Assembly (NCBI GenBank): GCA_017962365.1
Contig: JAGCVL010000002.1
Coordinates: 62,001-126,000, forward strand
Direction: 5' to 3'
DNA: 64,000 nt
Source: Candidatus Saccharimonadota bacterium
GTDB taxonomy: Bacteria > Patescibacteriota > Saccharimonadia > Saccharimonadales > Saccharimonadaceae
Shown here: piece by piece, positions 33,312-41,691 of the stretch
How the letters are laid out: each line of letters begins with the position of its first letter
Numbering within the stretch: the stretch's first letter is position 1
Program-made: the position numbers and the translations under genes
The notes under the pieces: model-generated
What the model was told of the DNA's origin: nothing
Seen by the model: the letters and a program-made list of their open reading frames with translations, nothing else
Databases searched by the model: none

Positions 33312-33322
33312 ATTCGCCTCTG

Positions 33323-33724
33323 TTACCAAACGCGTACCAAGACTTCACCACCAAGGCGATTTTTCTTCGCCTCGCGACCAGTCATGAGACCACGAGAAGT
33401 AGATACAATCACCATGCCGCGACCAGATTTAACAGCTTTAAGCTCATCAGCCCCAGCATAAACCCGGCGACCTGGCTTTGAAACTTTCTCAATTTCGTTG
33501 ATTTTGGCAACCATGCCAGGCTCGTTAATCACAACACGGAGAATTCCACGCGGTGAACCTTCTAGTACTTCGTATGAAGATAGGTATCCACCATTCTTCA
33601 ATACTTCCACCACTGCTACTTTGAGCTTTGAGGTAGGTACTAGAATCTCGTTTTTACCAACCTGAATCGCATTGCGGATGCGGGTAATGAGGTCGGCGAT
33701 TTGATCTGTAGATTGAATAGACAT
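33323..33724 (-). CDS. rpsH: 30S ribosomal protein uS8
   Basis: Primary binder of the 16S central domain; in E. coli also represses the spc operon. The family C-terminal signature GMVIVSTSRGLMTGREAKKNRLGGEVLVRVW is complete. The 133 residues start MSIQSTDQIADLITRIRNA. It is the last gene before the terminator. Confidence 0.97.
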   Translation of the reverse strand: MSIQSTDQIADLITRIRNAIQVGKNEILVPTSKLKVAVVEVLKNGGYLSSYEVLEGSPRGILRVVINEPGMVAKINEIEKVSKPGRRVYAGADELKAVKSGRGMVIVSTSRGLMTGREAKKNRLGGEVLVRVW

Positions 33725-33739
33725 ATTTCTCCTTTCTCC

Positions 33740-34009
33740 TTACCAGCTACTCTTAGTCACACCAGGAATTTCGCCCTTCGACGCCTTCTCCCGGAAATTA
33801 ATACGTGAAAGTCCAAACCGGCGCATGTATCCACGTGGACGACCGTCGAGAAGATCGCGGTTTTTAAGCCGTGTCACCGATGCGTTGCGTGGAAGCTTCT
33901 GCAAACCTTCGAGGTCCCCAGCCGCTTTTAGCTCTGCGCGCTTGGCTTTATATTTTTCGTACATTTTGCGCCGCTTTTCGTCGCGTAATACTGCAGATTT
34001 CTTTGCCAT
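33740..34009 (-). CDS. rpsN: 30S ribosomal protein uS14 (zinc-free long form)
   Basis: Head-domain protein. The 89 residues [20 protein letters not shown]... to [11 protein letters not shown] lack the CxxC-CxxC zinc site, so this is the C-minus form, with the conserved [18 protein letters not shown] block. The ATG at 34007-34009 matches the family N-terminus; upstream in-frame codons overlap rplE. Confidence 0.96.
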   Translation of the reverse strand: MAKKSAVLRDEKRRKMYEKYKAKRAELKAAGDLEGLQKLPRNASVTRLKNRDLLDGRPRGYMRRFGLSRINFREKASKGEIPGVTKSSW

Positions 34010-34010
34010 A

Positions 34011-34619
34011 TTACTTGTTCTCCTTCTCAAACGGCATTCCAAAGAGTTCTAGCAATTTATAGCTTCCTTCCTTCGAACCATTTTTAATAATAAATGTTAT
34101 CTCAAGACCGTGAAGCACCGCTGCATCCTCGAAAGTAATCTCTGGGAACACAGTCTGCTCTTTAAGCCCCAAGTTGTAATTTCCTTGCTTGTCAAAAGCT
34201 GTGCGACTTACGCCGTGGAAATCTCGCACGTGCGGCAAAGTCACGTTAATCAAACGATCAACAAATTCGTACATCTTGTCGTTGCGAAGAGTCACGAGGT
34301 AACCAACTGGCGCACCCATGCCTTTTCGAATCTTAAATGTTGCGATCGACTTCTTAGCAAGCCTAGAAGTTGCCTTCTGACCAGTAATCTTCGCAAGTGT
34401 CATTTCTACCGTCTCGGTATACTTTTTATCCTCACGCTTCTTACCCACACCAGCTGACACAACAACTTTCTTGAGTTCTGGAACCTGATTGATGTTATTT
34501 AGGCTCAACTCCTTTGCAAGTTTTGCTTTTAGCTCAGTGTTGTAAAGAGCCTTGAGGCGTGGTTGTGCGATTGCTGCTTTCTTAGCAGTCGTCTTCGCAG
34601 CCGTTTTCTTTTCCGCCAT
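34011..34619 (-). CDS. rplE: 50S ribosomal protein uL5
   Basis: Binds 5S rRNA and contacts the P-site tRNA. The 202 residues hold the L5 fold ([48 protein letters not shown]) plus an Ala/Lys-rich N-terminal extension of about 22 residues. It overlaps rplX by one base. Confidence 0.97.
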   Translation of the reverse strand: MAEKKTAAKTTAKKAAIAQPRLKALYNTELKAKLAKELSLNNINQVPELKKVVVSAGVGKKREDKKYTETVEMTLAKITGQKATSRLAKKSIATFKIRKGMGAPVGYLVTLRNDKMYEFVDRLINVTLPHVRDFHGVSRTAFDKQGNYNLGLKEQTVFPEITFEDAAVLHGLEITFIIKNGSKEGSYKLLELFGMPFEKENK

Positions 34620-34885
34620 TACTTAGCTCCTTTCTTTGCCTTTTTGTCGGCTTTCTTTTCAGCGGTCTTTCCGCCTTCAACCAATTTCAAATTTGAAAGA
34701 TTGATACCCTGATGAATAGTCTTTTTACCACCAGCTGGATTGTACTGAGTCTTTTTAAGCTTCCGCTCAATTAGACCAATACCCTCTAAGCAAGCGAGGC
34801 CTTTCTTTCGGTCAACTTTCACGATTTTAGCTTCTACGCCCTTGTTGTCGCCACTAATTACGCGTACTTTGTCACCAACTTTCAT
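34619..34885 (-). CDS. rplX: 50S ribosomal protein uL24
   Basis: Assembly-initiator protein of the 50S subunit. The KOW motif [23 protein letters not shown] starts the 88-residue protein; the C-terminus is Lys-rich. It overlaps rplN by one base. Confidence 0.96.
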   Translation of the reverse strand: MKVGDKVRVISGDNKGVEAKIVKVDRKKGLACLEGIGLIERKLKKTQYNPAGGKKTIHQGINLSNLKLVEGGKTAEKKADKKAKKGAK

Positions 34886-35253
34886 TATAGTACCTCCGGC
34901 GCTAAGCTAATAATTTTGTTAAAACCAAGGTCGCGGAGTTCCCGTGGAATTGGGCCAAACACACGCGTACCCTTAGGAGTTTTGTCCTCATTTACGAGCA
35001 CAGCTGCATTTTCGTCGAAACGAATGGTTGAACCATCTGGACGGCGAATTGGCATCACGGTGCGGACAATTACTGCTTTCACTACAGCCTTTTTCTTTAC
35101 GTTGCCAGTCGGCGAAGCATCCTTCACTGAGCAGGTGACAATATCACCAACCCGTGCATACCTCGCACGAGTACCGCCAAGCACACGGATCACACCGAGC
35201 TCTTTCGCGCCAGAGTTATCCGCTACTTTTAGTCTAGTTTCTTGCTGTATCAT
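34885..35253 (-). CDS. rplN: 50S ribosomal protein uL14
   Basis: Subunit-interface protein, site of RsfS binding in other bacteria. Its 122 residues are typical in length and contain [18 protein letters not shown] and the [28 protein letters not shown] end. It overlaps rpsQ by one base. Confidence 0.97.
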   Translation of the reverse strand: MIQQETRLKVADNSGAKELGVIRVLGGTRARYARVGDIVTCSVKDASPTGNVKKKAVVKAVIVRTVMPIRRPDGSTIRFDENAAVLVNEDKTPKGTRVFGPIPRELRDLGFNKIISLAPEVL

Positions 35254-35597
35254 TATTCTTCCTCCCCTTCAGTCTTTTTTGCTCGTGCAATTTTATCTGC
35301 ACCGACCTTTTCCTCGTGTACCACTTCCGTGACACCTTCTTTGAGCTCGACCTGACCATGTGATCTCTCAAGCACTTTCACCAAAGTATAAGCCTTGGTT
35401 TTTGAAAGTGGTCGGCATTCCGCGATTTGTACGCGGTCACCCATTTTTGCCTCGTTCTTCTCATCATGTGCCGTATAATTGCGAGTCTTTGTGTACTGCT
35501 TGCGGTATAGTGGATGAGTTTCACGAGAAACGATGGAGACGGTAATGGTCTTATCGCGCTTGTCCGAAGTGACAACTCCAATCAAAGTGTGCGCCAT
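35253..35597 (-). CDS. rpsQ: 30S ribosomal protein uS17
   Basis: Early-assembly 16S-binding OB-fold protein. Family core [20 protein letters not shown] to the [19 protein letters not shown] segment covers about 80 residues; a charged extension of about 30 residues follows, making 114. It is separated from rplP by 1 bp, with no rpmC (uL29) gene in the usual place between them. Confidence 0.97.
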   Translation of the reverse strand: MAHTLIGVVTSDKRDKTITVSIVSRETHPLYRKQYTKTRNYTAHDEKNEAKMGDRVQIAECRPLSKTKAYTLVKVLERSHGQVELKEGVTEVVHEEKVGADKIARAKKTEGEEE

Positions 35598-35598
35598 C

Positions 35599-36018
35599 TT
35601 AAAACTCCTCTTTCTTTATAATTTTACATTTCACTGGCAACTTGTGTGATGCGAGACGCAAAGCCTCCTTTGCCTGCTCCGGCGTCACGTCGGCGATTTC
35701 AAACATCACTGTACCAGCTTTCACCTTTGCTACAAAGAACTGCGGCTCACCTTTACCAGAACCCATTTTCACATCAAGCGGTTTCTTGGTTACTGGAGTA
35801 TGTGGGAAAATCCGAATCCAGATTTTACCACCACGCTTAATGTAACGCGTGATAGCTTGACGAGCAGCCTCGATTTGCTTCGAGTTGATGCGCTCATTGT
35901 CGAGCGACATTAGGCCATAATCACCAAATGCTACGGTATTGCAGCGAGTGGCTATGCCTTCGTTTTTACCTTTGCGAACCTTGCGGTGCGCGGTTTTTCT
36001 TGGAAGTAAAATCGCCAT
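35599..36018 (-). CDS. rplP: 50S ribosomal protein uL16
   Basis: Late-assembly protein near the A-site and 5S rRNA. Motifs: MAILLPRKTAHRKVRKG start, RIFPHTPVTKKPLDVKMGSGKG and LPVKCKIIKKEEF end in 139 residues. It starts 1 bp after the rpsC stop. Confidence 0.97.
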   Translation of the reverse strand: MAILLPRKTAHRKVRKGKNEGIATRCNTVAFGDYGLMSLDNERINSKQIEAARQAITRYIKRGGKIWIRIFPHTPVTKKPLDVKMGSGKGEPQFFVAKVKAGTVMFEIADVTPEQAKEALRLASHKLPVKCKIIKKEEF

Positions 36019-36019
36019 A

Positions 36020-36646
36020 TTATTTCTCTCCCTTGTAAATCCAAACCTTCACGCCGACGATACCAGCAATTGTTGGTGCGTGATGGCAATAGAAATCGAT
36101 ATCCGCTCTCAAGGTATGTAGAGGTACTGAACCCTCAATAAACTTCTCGCGGCGAGACATCTCGGCACCGTTTAGACGCCCAGACACCTCGATACGTACA
36201 CCCTTAGCACCAGCATTCATAGTAGACTGTAAAGCCATCTTGACTGCACGGCGGAAGTTCATACGCTTGCCAAGCTGAAAACCGATATTCTCAGCAACGA
36301 GTTTAGCATTAAGTTCTGGTTTCTTTACCTCCTCGACGTTAATCCGAATTGGACCTTCGACGATTTTCTCGAGCTGCTTCTTGAGCTCATTGATACCCGC
36401 ACCTTGCTTACCGATCACTGCGCCAGCCTTAGCTGTCAAAATCGTGATAGTAGTAAGATTTGCGGAGCGTTCGATATTGATTCTGGCGATCGTTGGACGA
36501 GTTTTAAACCTGTCCTCGATCAGATGCCGAATCTTGTCGTCTTCCACTAACCAATGACGAAAATCGCTCTTGCGGGTAAACCACTTTGACGACCAGTCCT
36601 TGGAAATCTGGAGACGGTAAGAGATGGGATTAACCTTCTGACCCAT
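36020..36646 (-). CDS. rpsC: 30S ribosomal protein uS3
   Basis: KH-type protein at the mRNA entrance. The start MGQKVNPISYRLQISKDW, a KH loop (VIGKQGAGINELKK near 77) and the C-terminal domain (GRLNGAEMSRREKFIEGSVPLHTLRADIDF) are present. 208 residues; the acidic tail common in S3 is absent. Confidence 0.97.
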   Translation of the reverse strand: MGQKVNPISYRLQISKDWSSKWFTRKSDFRHWLVEDDKIRHLIEDRFKTRPTIARINIERSANLTTITILTAKAGAVIGKQGAGINELKKQLEKIVEGPIRINVEEVKKPELNAKLVAENIGFQLGKRMNFRRAVKMALQSTMNAGAKGVRIEVSGRLNGAEMSRREKFIEGSVPLHTLRADIDFYCHHAPTIAGIVGVKVWIYKGEK

Positions 36647-36647
36647 A

Positions 36648-37103
36648 TTACTTTTTCTCCTTTTCTACCTTAGCAGCTGGCTTCTTCGACTTTGTAGACT
36701 CTTCGGTCTTCTTAGCCTTAGCCTCAGCTGGTTTTTCGGCAGCTTTCTTTACTTTTTCTTCGCCAGCAACTTCGACAAATATATTGCTGCTAATCTTCTC
36801 ATAAGGGAGCGCGCGACCACGAGACGCTGGTACATACCGGCGCATTCTGGTTCCGCTCGTTACGAAAATTCGTGCAATTCGAATCGACTTTGGATCGATT
36901 GAAACTTTCGAGTTATTTACCAAATTTGCAGCAGCAGACTCTACAGCTTTAAGCACTGCCCGAGCTGCTCTTCGTGGGGTATTTTCAAGAATCACCACCG
37001 CGTCAGCTACATATCGATCGCGTACTAGAGACGCTACGATTGTAGTCTTGCGTGGCAAAGAGTCGATACCCTTTTCATATGCGTGTGCAAAATGAGTAGT
37101 CAT
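36648..37103 (-). CDS. rplV: 50S ribosomal protein uL22
   Basis: Lines the exit tunnel through a long beta-hairpin (ARIFVTSGTRMRRYVPASRGRA). The core spans about 110 residues; a Glu/Lys/Ala tail of about 40 extends it to 151. It overlaps rpsS by one base. Confidence 0.97.
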   Translation of the reverse strand: MTTHFAHAYEKGIDSLPRKTTIVASLVRDRYVADAVVILENTPRRAARAVLKAVESAAANLVNNSKVSIDPKSIRIARIFVTSGTRMRRYVPASRGRALPYEKISSNIFVEVAGEEKVKKAAEKPAEAKAKKTEESTKSKKPAAKVEKEKK

Positions 37104-37396
37104 TACTTAGCTCCTTTCGCAGCTGCAGCCTCAGCAGCCTTCTTGCCGCCATGGCGCTTAAATTTACGTGTTGGTGCAAACTCACCGAGCTTGTGGCCAA
37201 CCATATTTTCTGAAACAAACACTGGAACGTGTACTTTGCCATTATGAACAGCGATCGTTCGCCCCACCATTTCTGGTGAAATCGTAGATTGGCGTGCCCA
37301 AGTCTTGATCACGGTGCGATCTTCCTGAGACAAAGCGGCAATCTTTTTCGCGAGCTTCGCGTCCACGAATGGACCTTTCTTAAGACTCCGAGACAT
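37103..37396 (-). CDS. rpsS: 30S ribosomal protein uS19
   Basis: Head protein near the A and P sites. The 97 residues begin [15 protein letters not shown] and hold [32 protein letters not shown]. It overlaps rplB by one base. Confidence 0.97.
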   Translation of the reverse strand: MSRSLKKGPFVDAKLAKKIAALSQEDRTVIKTWARQSTISPEMVGRTIAVHNGKVHVPVFVSENMVGHKLGEFAPTRKFKRHGGKKAAEAAAAKGAK

Positions 37397-38232
37397 TATT
37401 TCCTCTTTCCTTCGTGGCGACTGCGCACGATCATCTTATTAGTTTTCTTATTATGACGAGTACGGTAACCAAGCGTGAGCTGACCCCATGGAGTCCTCGG
37501 CGCTTTACCAGTACCGTGACGACCACCGTCACCACCACCGTGTGGGTGATCGGTTGCGTTCATTACGACACCACGTACCGTTGGTCGGATACCCTTGCGG
37601 CGGCGGCGACCCGCAGCACCAATCTTTACGTTCTGATGTTGCAAGTTCGATACTGTACCAATTGAAGCCTCGCAAGCTGCAAGTACTTTGCGTACTTCAC
37701 CAGATGGCATCTTGAGGGTAGCATAGCCATCTTCTTTTGCCATTAGCTGTGCTTGTGCACCAGCCGCTCGCACCATCTGTGCGCCACGGCCCGGAGTGAG
37801 CTCGATTGCATACACAAAGGTACCAACTGGGATATTCTCAAGTTTCAAACGGTTAGAGCTTTCAACTTCTGCAGACTCACCAGTCTTAAAAGTCGTACCC
37901 TTAGTCATTTTAGTGTCAGCGAGTACGTAGTAATATGTACCATTCTGATCCTTCACCCGTGCAATACGTGCTGAGCGATTTGGGTCGTACTCAATTTCCT
38001 CCACCGTAAGAGTCAAATCTTTTGGTAGGTTGTAGGTCATGATGCGATAATGTCGCTTCACGCCACCACCGCGATGCCGCACAGTGATGCGACCCTGGTT
38101 GTTTTTACCAGCTTGCTGCTTTTTTGCACGAAGCAAAGACTTCATCGGCTTATTAGTCGTAATCTGATCATAATCCTCAGTCGTCTTCTGTCTTTGTGCA
38201 GCAGTCACTGGACGATATGCCTTAATTGCCAT
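37396..38232 (-). CDS. rplB: 50S ribosomal protein uL2
   Basis: Needed for subunit association and peptidyl-transferase activity. Intact 278-residue protein: RNA-binding [12 protein letters not shown] near 53, and the C-terminal [22 protein letters not shown] loop with the conserved His near 230. It overlaps rplW by one base. Confidence 0.98.
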   Translation of the reverse strand: MAIKAYRPVTAAQRQKTTEDYDQITTNKPMKSLLRAKKQQAGKNNQGRITVRHRGGGVKRHYRIMTYNLPKDLTLTVEEIEYDPNRSARIARVKDQNGTYYYVLADTKMTKGTTFKTGESAEVESSNRLKLENIPVGTFVYAIELTPGRGAQMVRAAGAQAQLMAKEDGYATLKMPSGEVRKVLAACEASIGTVSNLQHQNVKIGAAGRRRRKGIRPTVRGVVMNATDHPHGGGDGGRHGTGKAPRTPWGQLTLGYRTRHNKKTNKMIVRSRHEGKRK

Positions 38233-38648
38233 TATTTATTCTCCTTACCTGCATTCTTGTCTGCCTTGGCGGTCTTTTTCTCGACCTTTTTTTCAGCCTT
38301 AGCATCCTTTGCGCTGGTTTTCTTATCTTCTTTTTCCGGCTCTTCGAAAACTTTAATCGAATTACCTTCCGCAAGCGTCACATACGCGTACTTTTTATCC
38401 TGACGGTGTGTAATCCCAGGATAAGCGTGCTTACCCTTGCTGAATTTCGTCTTTTTACCATCACGAATCAAAGTCCGGACATCCGTAACTTTCACGTTAA
38501 ATTCTTTTTCTACGAGTTTTGCAATCTCTTGCTTACCCATTCCGCATTTCACTGGAAAAACATACGTGCGCTTAGTCTGCTCTATGTAAGTTTTTTCAGT
38601 TGCACGTGGCTCCATCATGTGGAGTACGATTTTCTTTGCGTCCGCCAT
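38232..38648 (-). CDS. rplW: 50S ribosomal protein uL23
   Basis: Exit-port protein where trigger factor and SRP dock. The core (about 10-100) is standard (EPRATEKTYIEQTKRTYVFPV). A Lys/Glu/Ala-rich tail of about 35 residues extends it to 138. It overlaps rplD by one base. Confidence 0.95.
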   Translation of the reverse strand: MADAKKIVLHMMEPRATEKTYIEQTKRTYVFPVKCGMGKQEIAKLVEKEFNVKVTDVRTLIRDGKKTKFSKGKHAYPGITHRQDKKYAYVTLAEGNSIKVFEEPEKEDKKTSAKDAKAEKKVEKKTAKADKNAGKENK

Positions 38649-39244
38649 TACTTATCTCCTTTCAACCACTCAGTCGTAGCCTTAAGGCCAGCCTCTGAGA
38701 ATACAATTGCATCCGCATTCATGATGTCAAATACATTAAGATAAGTTGCGCGTACCAACTTTACGTTAGCAAGATTATTTGTCGAACGTAGAACTTCTGG
38801 AGTCTTTTCGGCTGCCACAGCAAGCACGTTCTTGCCATCGAGCTTCAAATCCTTCAAAATCTTTGCTGCAGTCTTTGTCTTACCATCAAGCTTTGCATCA
38901 GCTGGCAAAACCACTACTGCCTTGTCTGCATTCTTCATTGAAAGCGCCTGGCGTACAGCCTGCTGTTTTGCGCTTCTAGAAATCTTTTTAGTGAAATTTT
39001 CTTCACCGGTGCGACCAAACGCCACACCACCATGGCGCCAAATCGGGTTGCGGGTACTACCAAAACGAGCACGTCCCGTACCTTTTTGCTTCCATGGCTT
39101 CTTGCCACCACCAGAAACTTCACCACGCTTCAAAGTTTTTGCGTGCGATGAACGTGAATTGGCAAGATATGCATCATAAGCGAGTTTCACGAGTTCGTGA
39201 TTCTCAACTGAGAGACCGAAAATGTCTTTATCTAAAGTAGCCAT
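38648..39244 (-). CDS. rplD: 50S ribosomal protein uL4
   Basis: Its loop reaches into the exit tunnel (GGGKKPWKQKGTGRARFGSTRNPIWRHGGVAFG, about 45-77). In gammaproteobacteria it also represses the S10 operon through the leader RNA, relevant to the structured leader found upstream of rplC here. 198 residues, normal. Confidence 0.97.
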   Translation of the reverse strand: MATLDKDIFGLSVENHELVKLAYDAYLANSRSSHAKTLKRGEVSGGGKKPWKQKGTGRARFGSTRNPIWRHGGVAFGRTGEENFTKKISRSAKQQAVRQALSMKNADKAVVVLPADAKLDGKTKTAAKILKDLKLDGKNVLAVAAEKTPEVLRSTNNLANVKLVRATYLNVFDIMNADAIVFSEAGLKATTEWLKGDK

Positions 39245-39245
39245 A

Positions 39246-39866
39246 TTACTCCTCTCCCTCCACGCTTACGATACCTTTCTTCGGACCTGGCACAGCGCCT
39301 TTAAGACCAATCAAATTATTCGCCGCGTCGATATACGCCACTACGAGATTTTTGACCGTTACCGTGTCGTGCCCCATGCGACCAGGCATCCGCTTGCCTT
39401 TCCAGACTTTCTGCGGATACATCGAACCGATCGAACCGACCTTTCTAATGTCGCCCTTAAAGCCGTGCGTATTACGAGACTCTTGGAAGTTCCACCGCTT
39501 CACTGTACCGGCAAAACCTTTACCTTTGCTCGTACCTGTCACAGCTACCTTGTCGCCAAGCTTAAAGCTCTCAACCGTAAGAGCATCGCCAAGCTTCATA
39601 CCCTCAGGAATCACCTCAACGCGAAATTCCTTTAGGACCTTAGGATTTATATTTTCTCCGGCCTTCTTTACGTGGCCAGAAACCGACTTGCTCAGATTCT
39701 TACCCTGACCATAGCCCACTTGCACAGCATTATAACCATCGGTGTCGACAGTCTTTATCTGAGTCACCGTGCATGGACCGGCTTGAAGGATAGTTACTGG
39801 TGTAACTTCACCCGTCTCACCGATAATCTGGGTCATACCAATCTTGGTGCCGAGAATGACTTGCAT
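39246..39866 (-). CDS. rplC: 50S ribosomal protein uL3
   Basis: Assembly initiator close to the peptidyl-transferase centre. 206 residues, start MQVILGTKIGMTQI, with the central KGKGFAGTVKRWNF and GSIGSMYPQKVWKGKRMPGRMG segments. It is the first gene of the block; rpsJ, which usually precedes it, is not here. A leader of about 180 nt precedes it. Confidence 0.97.
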   Translation of the reverse strand: MQVILGTKIGMTQIIGETGEVTPVTILQAGPCTVTQIKTVDTDGYNAVQVGYGQGKNLSKSVSGHVKKAGENINPKVLKEFRVEVIPEGMKLGDALTVESFKLGDKVAVTGTSKGKGFAGTVKRWNFQESRNTHGFKGDIRKVGSIGSMYPQKVWKGKRMPGRMGHDTVTVKNLVVAYIDAANNLIGLKGAVPGPKKGIVSVEGEE

Positions 39867-40047
39867 TCTATTCCTTTCCTTTATATTTAACTCCTACCAC
39901 TAGATTTTCTAGTGACCTTACGCCCCTATAAGGCGCTCGTACCGTTTTGTCTCTGTACAACAGACAAAACGACACTATTAAAACTAGACTTTTAGGCTGG
40001 TTTCCGCCCGTGAAATAGCAGACCCGTCCTGATGTCTAGAACTAACC
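39867..40047 (-). promoter_or_regulatory. Structured 5' leader of the S10-like ribosomal operon
   Basis: The region between the consensus-like promoter and rplC holds several inverted repeats on the transcribed strand: TTCTAGAC (near 40035) with GTCTAGTT (near 39985), the hairpin CGTTTTGTCT/AGACAAAACG (39943-39971), GCGCCTTATAGGGGCGT, and CACTAGA/TCTAGTG just before the AAAGGAAAGG ribosome site. Such structure is expected for an autoregulated ribosomal leader, with uL4 or uL3 as candidate ligand by analogy to E. coli; no known Rfam class is recognised. Confidence 0.65.
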
Positions 40048-40052
40048 TTTCC

Positions 40053-40081
40053 ATTATATCACGAAAAACGTTTTTTTGCAA
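40053..40081 (-). promoter_or_regulatory. Promoter of the rplC-rpsH ribosomal operon
   Basis: TTGCAA-17-TATAAT with TGA extended -10 on the minus strand, just downstream of prfB. Confidence 0.8.
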
Positions 40082-40084
40082 TAC

Positions 40085-41176
40085 CTAACGCTCTAAATAC
40101 GCATCAATAAATTCGCCAATTTTACCATCCAGTACTGCACTCACGTCTGAAGTCTCGTGCCCGGTGCGCGTGTCTTTTACTAATTGGTATGGCTGCATCA
40201 CATAATTCCGAATTTGCTGTCCCCAACCAGCCGATTCGCCAGCCCTAAGTTCAGACAAACTCGCCGCGTGCTGTTCTATCTGCATCTGCGCCAATTTTCC
40301 ACGCAAAATTTCCATCGCTTTTTCTTTGTTTTGGTGCTGGCTCCGCTCATTTTGAATCGCCACCACCGTATTGGTCGGAAGATGCGTAATCCGCACCGCC
40401 GAATCCGTCGTATTCACACCTTGCCCGCCGTGTCCGCCACTGTGATATACGTCAATCCGAAGGTCTTTTTCGTCAATCTGCACATCTGTATCCGCTTTAA
40501 TCACTGGCAAAACCTCAATTAATGCAAAAGAAGTCTGCCTCAAATTATTTGCATTGAATGGTGACAACCGCACCAGGCGATGCACGCCATGCTCGGACTT
40601 TAACACCCCATATGCTCCCGCCCCAGTATAGCCCTCAGCCACCCCACTTAGCTCATACACCGCGGTTTTAATCCCAGCCTCTTCGCCTTCTACTCTTTCA
40701 ATCAAAGCCATCTTGAGCCCTTGTCGCTCCGCAAATCTCCGATACATGCGCTCTAGCATCCCCGCCCAGTCCATCGCTTCCGTCCCCCCCGCACCAGAAG
40801 TAATCCGAAGAATCGCATCGCTACCATCATACGGTCCGGTAAACCTTAGTGCCTTCTTTAGTCCATCCAGTTCACTCTCCATTGCCGTAAGTTGCCCATC
40901 CATCTCTGTCGTTAGGCTATCATCCGCCATCGCGATGAGCTCCCCCATGTCATTAATCTGCGTTTCCAGCATCACCCATGGTTGCACCTCGTCGCTAAGA
41001 CTCGCTAGCTCCTGATTTTTCTCAGTCGCCACCTTCACGTCCCGCCAAATCTCCGGCTCCGCCACTTCTTCTTCTAGCTTCTTCAGCCTCTGCACTTTCT
41101 CGGCAATTTTCAGTCGCTCATAAACTTTGGCAAATTCCGCTTTCAAACTTTCCAGTCTTTTTTCAATCTCTTGCAT
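40085..41176 (-). CDS. prfB: Peptide chain release factor 2
   Basis: Recognises UGA and UAA and triggers peptide release. Domain 2 has the SPF stop-codon motif (RLSPFNANN) and domain 3 the GGQ motif in GGHGGQGVNTTDSAVR. The start chosen, MQEIEKRLE, has TATAAT ending 7 nt upstream and gives 363 residues, full length for RF2. No in-frame UGA or frameshift site is needed, so the E. coli-type programmed frameshift is absent. UGA termination is thus expected in this organism. Confidence 0.95.
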   Translation of the reverse strand: MQEIEKRLESLKAEFAKVYERLKIAEKVQRLKKLEEEVAEPEIWRDVKVATEKNQELASLSDEVQPWVMLETQINDMGELIAMADDSLTTEMDGQLTAMESELDGLKKALRFTGPYDGSDAILRITSGAGGTEAMDWAGMLERMYRRFAERQGLKMALIERVEGEEAGIKTAVYELSGVAEGYTGAGAYGVLKSEHGVHRLVRLSPFNANNLRQTSFALIEVLPVIKADTDVQIDEKDLRIDVYHSGGHGGQGVNTTDSAVRITHLPTNTVVAIQNERSQHQNKEKAMEILRGKLAQMQIEQHAASLSELRAGESAGWGQQIRNYVMQPYQLVKDTRTGHETSDVSAVLDGKIGEFIDAYLER

Positions 41177-41183
41177 ACCATCC

Positions 41184-41189
41184 ATTATA
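41184..41189 (-). promoter_or_regulatory. Leaderless-type promoter of prfB
   Basis: TATAAT with 7 nt to the chosen ATG; a first ATG only 2 nt downstream of the box would lie upstream of the predicted transcript start. Confidence 0.6.
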
Positions 41190-41226
41190 CAACAAATCCA
41201 ATAAAAATAGCCCCGAAGGGCCATTT

Positions 41227-41478
41227 TTATTGTGTGAGGTACCAGGATAAATCGCGCGAGTTGAACTCGAGGCGGAATTTTTCCCGGCCGACTAATACGT
41301 CGAAGATATGAAGAGCCACCTCGCCCACGAATCTAATCTGGGTTTGGAGGAGTTCGGTGATTTCGGTTTCCGACTCACCCTGCCGCCGAAAATTAAGCGG
41401 TTGGCAGGGGGTCATTTCGTAACCGAAAAGCGCCATTACTTCGACCCTCTCTATTTTGTTTTTGTTAAAGTTTTTCAT
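41227..41478 (-). CDS. Small hypothetical protein (83 residues)
   Basis: Not recognised. The protein is soluble, with mixed charge and two Trp/Tyr residues near the end (DLSWYLTQ); no membrane helix. AAGGAG lies 7 nt before the ATG, supporting a real gene. The leader (about 41480-41600) contains two hairpins, GTTGCGGG/CCCGTAAC and GAGCC/GGCTC, and a TGC-TATACT promoter element at about 41592-41597. It ends 3 bp after the CTATTTTT stretch upstream of prfB. Confidence 0.55.
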   Translation of the reverse strand: MKNFNKNKIERVEVMALFGYEMTPCQPLNFRRQGESETEITELLQTQIRFVGEVALHIFDVLVGREKFRLEFNSRDLSWYLTQ

Positions 41479-41600
41479 AACTGACTCCTTAAATTAAATT
41501 ATTAGAGCCATTTATGTGAGCCGCTATTTTATTGGCTCATAGTTACGGGTATAAATGACAATGCCCGCAACCTTTAACTTTTCTCTTTGCCAGTGACCGA
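41479..41600 (-). promoter_or_regulatory. Leader of the 83-residue gene with two hairpins
   Basis: Two inverted repeats (GTTGCGGG with CCCGTAAC around 41550-41577; GAGCC with GGCTC around 41517-41541) lie between the TATACT box and the Shine-Dalgarno site. A role in control is possible but unproven. Confidence 0.4.
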
Positions 41601-41654
41601 AGTATAGCAAGAGACGCTTCCATTTTAACATAAAAATAACCAAAAAGGTAAAAA

Positions 41655-41683
41655 TTGCCCTCACCCCAGCTTCGTGTTATAAT
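41655..41683 (+). promoter_or_regulatory. Promoter of dusB
   Basis: TTGCCC-17-TATAAT with TGT extended -10 on the plus strand, ending 8 nt before the ATG, so the mRNA should be leaderless or nearly so. Confidence 0.75.
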
Positions 41684-41691
41684 ATTTAAAT

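Noticed and set aside
38226-38744. 172-codon plus-strand frame antisense to rplW/rplD
   Set aside because: Both ribosomal genes are intact and conserved; the plus frame has no ribosome site.
40085-41224. Programmed frameshift in prfB
   Set aside because: The full RF2 frame is open from a start with a well-placed promoter; no early in-frame UGA with a CUU slippage site is present.
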